Part shown: positions 60,301 to 64,000 of the stretch, piece after piece | How positions within the stretch are numbered: the first letter of the stretch is position 1 | Layout of the letters: each line of letters opens with the position of its first letter | NCBI RefSeq assembly: GCF_024713945.1 | Contig: NC_134684.1 | Location: 3,913,001 to 3,977,000 of the forward strand | Origin: Dermatophagoides farinae | Taxonomy: Eukaryota; Arthropoda; Arachnida; Sarcoptiformes; Pyroglyphidae | Length of the DNA: 64,000 nt | Reading direction: 5' to 3' | The notes under the pieces: model-generated | Databases searched by the model: none | What the model saw: only the letters and a program-made list of their open reading frames with translations | What the model was told of the DNA's origin: nothing | Translations under genes and position numbers: made by a program

Positions 60301-60850
60301 ATTTTTCATGATACGATTAGAAAAAAATTGCCGATATGTTTTTTATTGATAAATAATGGGCGTCAAGTGTTTTTTGGTCAATATTTCTAACTTGAAAAAA
60401 TAAGATAAAAAATGAAAAAAAAACAATGGAATATGATATCTGATTATTATAAAAAATGATGGAGGAGAAAGCCAAATGAGATGATTTAAATATTAATAAT
60501 ACAATCATTAAGACATCATTCTCATCAAAACAACAGCAATACTGTCGTGATAATAATGATGATGATTCTGGCTATGGATATTCGGTGATATAACTTACAC
60601 TGTGATACGAACAATAGACACAGAACATCACTCCATAAACAAATGTATAAATTATACTACTACTACTACTATTCCATATCTGAGTAATGATCATTGTAAC
60701 AAATGTTATAACATGTCTTAAATATCGTCCATTTCTTCAATTTCAACTATTCACAACGATTATCAAAACTAATGAACAGATGAACATCAATTGACACAAT
60801 TTATTGTACACAGAAATTGATTTAAAAAAAAATATAAATTTGACGAACCA

Positions 60851-60862
60851 CCACTAGATGGC
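60851..60862 (+). promoter_or_regulatory. CTCF-like motif 2
   Basis: CCACTAGATGGC fits all twelve positions of the CTCF core CCASYAGRKGGC. It is 565 bp from the first site in the same orientation. Confidence 0.35.
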
Positions 60863-63041
60863 ATTACCGGTATCAGTATTGATTATAAACACAATCCATA
60901 AATCAATATGGCTTTGTTTTACATATTTAGATCCAACAAAAAAAACAAATTGTTTCAAATTTCAAGAAAAAAAAATGCAAAGAATCCATTCAATATGGTT
61001 TTATTAATGACAAGCTCCAAAAAAAAACAAAACGAAAAAAAAATAAGGAAACAATCTCAGAACCATTAGCATAGAACGATGAAAGTTCTGTATGTGTGTA
61101 TATAATGAATGTGATATTCGTTTATTTATAATTAATAATAATCATGTATAATAACAGAGAATAAGTCCCCAGATAAAGAAAAAAAAGACGGTTTCAAATG
61201 ATCGGACAAGAACAAAAAAAAAAATATGCAAGCTGAGTGTATATGTCGTCGTCGTCATCATCGTTTGTTTTGTTTTGTTTTGGTATACTGGTTTGGTGAT
61301 TAACGAAATCATCATCATCATCATCATCATAATCAAGATCAGGGATGCTTGCTTGCTGAGTCTCATCGATTACAATCTTTTTTTCTGTTTTCTGTTTTTT
61401 TTTTTTGTTTTTGTTTTTATTTTTCTTATTGTCATCATTGTTCAAACTTTGGTTGAATCGGCTAGTCTCATTCACATTGAAACGAATTATTATAATCAAA
61501 CAAACAAACAACCATTGAATGATATGAGGAAAGAAACATAATTTTATCCGGTTTTTTTTTCATGGACTTTTTTTTCACCACTTGAATCTTTAATTTATAT
61601 CTTTTTTTCTTCTCCTATTATTCTCTATTCTATTTCATATGTTCGAATAATTCGACTTATAGAATGATGATGATATTCGATGTAAGAGAATACAAAAAAC
61701 AAAAAAAAACGAAAACAACAGAATCAAAAGAGAATGGAACACAAAGAAATGAAAGAAACGCAAAAAAAAAATTATAAATATAGGATCTATATCGAGAAAA
61801 AAAAACAACAGTGGAAAAAAAATATGAACATTCATAGAGCGAGAGAGAGAGAGAGAGGAAAAAAATGGAAAAAACCAAAGAATAAGAATTATGAAGAATC
61901 CCAATGTTGATGATGATGATGATGATGATGATGATTCGAGGATTTTTTTTTGCCTACTCATTTCATGGAATTATACACATTCATATATATGTGGAATTTA
62001 ACATATCATACAACAACAACAACAGCAACAACAACTAGGAAAGAAAAAAAAAGAAGCTTCAATTCCAGAAGATGATGATGATGATGACGACGACGACAGG
62101 CATAGTATCTGAAATGAGAATTATAACAAATCATCGAAGCCAACTAACAAATACATACATAAAAATGATGTAGAGTATAAAAAGTAATAAATTATAAATT
62201 CCACTCTTGCTGGATCTTCTTCATTTCGTTTCGTTTCATTTTCATGTTTGGTTTTTTTTTCTTTTTTGGATCGTTTTCTCTCTCTCTCTCTCTTTATGCG
62301 TGTGTGTGTGTTTGTTTGTTCCATCATCATCATTTGATACATATGTTTAGATTCTTGGATATTGGGGGGGGGGGTAGAAAAAAAAGAAAAGTAGAAAGAA
62401 ATTGCAAATGGGGAAAAAGATGAAAAAAAAATGTGAAAATAGCAAATGTATTAGAGTTGTAGTCCAAGTAGTAGTTGGATGATGATGATGATCATACATA
62501 ATGGCAATTATTCAAAGTGTCTATGTAGATATATGGATAATGTATCGACAAAGTTTGGTTGTATTTTTTTTTTCATTTTCATTTTCATTTTCATTATGTT
62601 TTTTTCCCTCTTGTTGAAGGATGCATGCTTTCATCAAACGATGATGATCAAGGGACGACGAAACAACGAAAAAAAATAAATAAATAAATAAATATAATCA
62701 TAATGAAAAAGATGAGAAGAGAAAAAAATGTATAATATTCGTTATTGAAACATTGCTTCATCATTATTATTATTATTAATATGGAAAAACTTGAAATTCC
62801 AAAGCCACATTGATTCAATTGGATTCTTCAATTGATATGTGTGTGTTTGTGAAACTATCCCATATATCATCAGATATGCACAGAGAGAGAGAGAGGCCAT
62901 ACATTCTTTATTCTATCATCAACATTCACCGAATTCAACGGTTGTACTCATACGATTAGCAATTATCAATGAAACTAATAACCAAAAAAAAATAGAAAAG
63001 AAAAAATAAAGAAAAATGAAATGCAGTGGAAAAAAAACATG

Positions 63042-63078
63042 CCCGGACCGGACCGGACTGAACTGGACCGGATCGGAT
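63042..63078. repeat. GGACC-type tandem cluster
   Basis: A GC-rich island of repeated CCGGA/GGACC units (GGACCGGACCGGACTGAACT, then GGACCGGATCGGATCC) in strongly AT-rich DNA. The origin is unknown. Confidence 0.6.
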
Positions 63079-64000
63079 CCATATATCGGTATACTATTTG
63101 AATGAAGAATGTGGAAAAAAAATTTGAATATTCTTGTACGTTGAAAGCTTTTTGATAATATAAATAAATAAATATATTTGGCATGGATCAATATACTGTT
63201 TGTGTCTGTCCGAGTGTGTGTGTTCACGTCGATTTTGATTCGAACATTCGGTTTCAAAAAGCAAAAAAAAGAAGAAAACTCTCATGAGATTCAAACATGA
63301 ATGAATGGATGATAAAAAAAACCAGAATAAAAAATGCGTGGGTGTATGTAGAATTCTAGCTTCTGAACATGATGAAACATTGATGAAATTTTTTTTTTAT
63401 CAATGTGAGAAACAAATAAACAAAAGTAGCTTGTGCAGCTCATTCTGTCAGCTTTACAGCAATCTGGAAATTCTGAATGAAAATGGAAAATTTTGTGAAA
63501 AAAAAAATAAATCTTGATTCAAACATGAAATGATTAATAACGAAATTAAAGAAATCTTTTTTGCTTTGTTTGTTGTTGTTGTTATTTTTGTTTATTATTT
63601 GTTAGTGAATGTCGATGAAACACACATGGCTGAAATTACGTACCAGTACTGGTAATACTGATATCAGAATTTCATTTTGGAACATTGGACACCGCCACCA
63701 CCTACACCCTGTTTCAAGATTCTGTTTGCTTTTATTTTGATTTATTCACTCAAAAAACGCTAACAATGACAACAACAAGATTACATCAAAACGCGTGCCT
63801 TGGTCATTATTCTTTCTGTGATATGTTTTTTTTTCTGTTTTATAACTCAAAAATACATCTAATACATTGAGGACACAATCTTGTGTGTGTATACACAATT
63901 AAACAGAGAACAAAAAAAAAGTATTCGATAAAATATCGATATAAAACTAAAACTAGAAATATAGATGAATTCTCTGATGGCCACTGGTCATCGAGAATTT

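Larger units (their letters stand above)
59785..64000. other. 4.2-kb low-complexity region without a supported gene
   Basis: Very AT-rich, with long A and T runs, CTA (60657-60671), CAT (61308-61332), GAT (61909-61934) and AAC repeats, GA/CT runs (61841-61858, 62278-62293, 62881-62894), a G-run (62364-62374) and a GGACC-type cluster (63042-63078). Open stretches are short and biased, without family resemblance. It may be the untranslated end or an intron of a gene outside the window, or a regulatory spacer; two CTCF-like motifs lie in its first part. Confidence 0.55.

Noticed and set aside
61142-63294. Phe/Lys/Asp-rich open frames in the final region
   Set aside because: They arise from A/T runs and GAT/CAT repeats; no domain, start context or splice pattern.

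Overview
The window looks like nuclear DNA of a small arthropod, most probably an astigmatid mite such as a house dust mite (Dermatophagoides or a close relative). It is AT-rich, introns are mostly 45-75 bp with GT-AG ends, genes are packed tightly on both strands, and microsatellites are common. The gene set is animal: LKB1, CPEB, SYD-1, ARHGAP39, a C3-like thioester protein and L-gulonolactone oxidase. No prokaryotic feature is seen. The species call is inference; no search was run. Gene models come from reading open frames and choosing splice sites that keep frame and family similarity.

Layout. 1-11 kb is accessory sequence: the end of a UDP-glycosyltransferase, a perfect 51-bp inverted repeat plus AT palindromes, and two tandem minus-strand ionotropic-receptor-like genes. 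One of these is split by a complete-looking, very young BEL/Pao LTR element (2622-9052; TSD gcgaa). 12.8-26.4 kb holds conserved housekeeping and signalling genes: ARHGAP39/Vilse, ISCA1, an SLC17-like transporter, IGBP1/Tap42, LKB1 and L-gulonolactone oxidase. 27.7-38.6 kb holds an unrecognised 8-TM protein built from a duplicated 4-TM unit, then a SYD-1/RhoGAP100F gene with a whole CPEB gene on the same strand inside one intron. 39-47.7 kb holds an unknown Cys-rich membrane protein, a complement-C3-like protein with anaphylatoxin, thioester and C345C regions, and a lipase. 48.4-52.8 kb holds ZNF367 and an NRF-6-type membrane acyltransferase. 53.7-58.2 kb holds thioredoxin and thioredoxin reductase, head to head. 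RPS24 follows. The last 4.2 kb is low-complexity DNA without a gene that I can support.

Functional links. The thioredoxin/thioredoxin reductase pair is the clearest functional neighbourhood: substrate and enzyme are divergently arranged with an ARE-like site between them, although the reductase needs one +1 frame change to read through. IGBP1 and LKB1, and ISCA1 and the transporter, converge closely enough that their 3' ends probably overlap. The most unusual items are the same-strand nested CPEB gene, the young element in a receptor exon, the duplicated 8-TM protein, the oxidase with Asn at the usual FAD-linking His, the C3-like protein with SCGEQ, and the frame change in the reductase.
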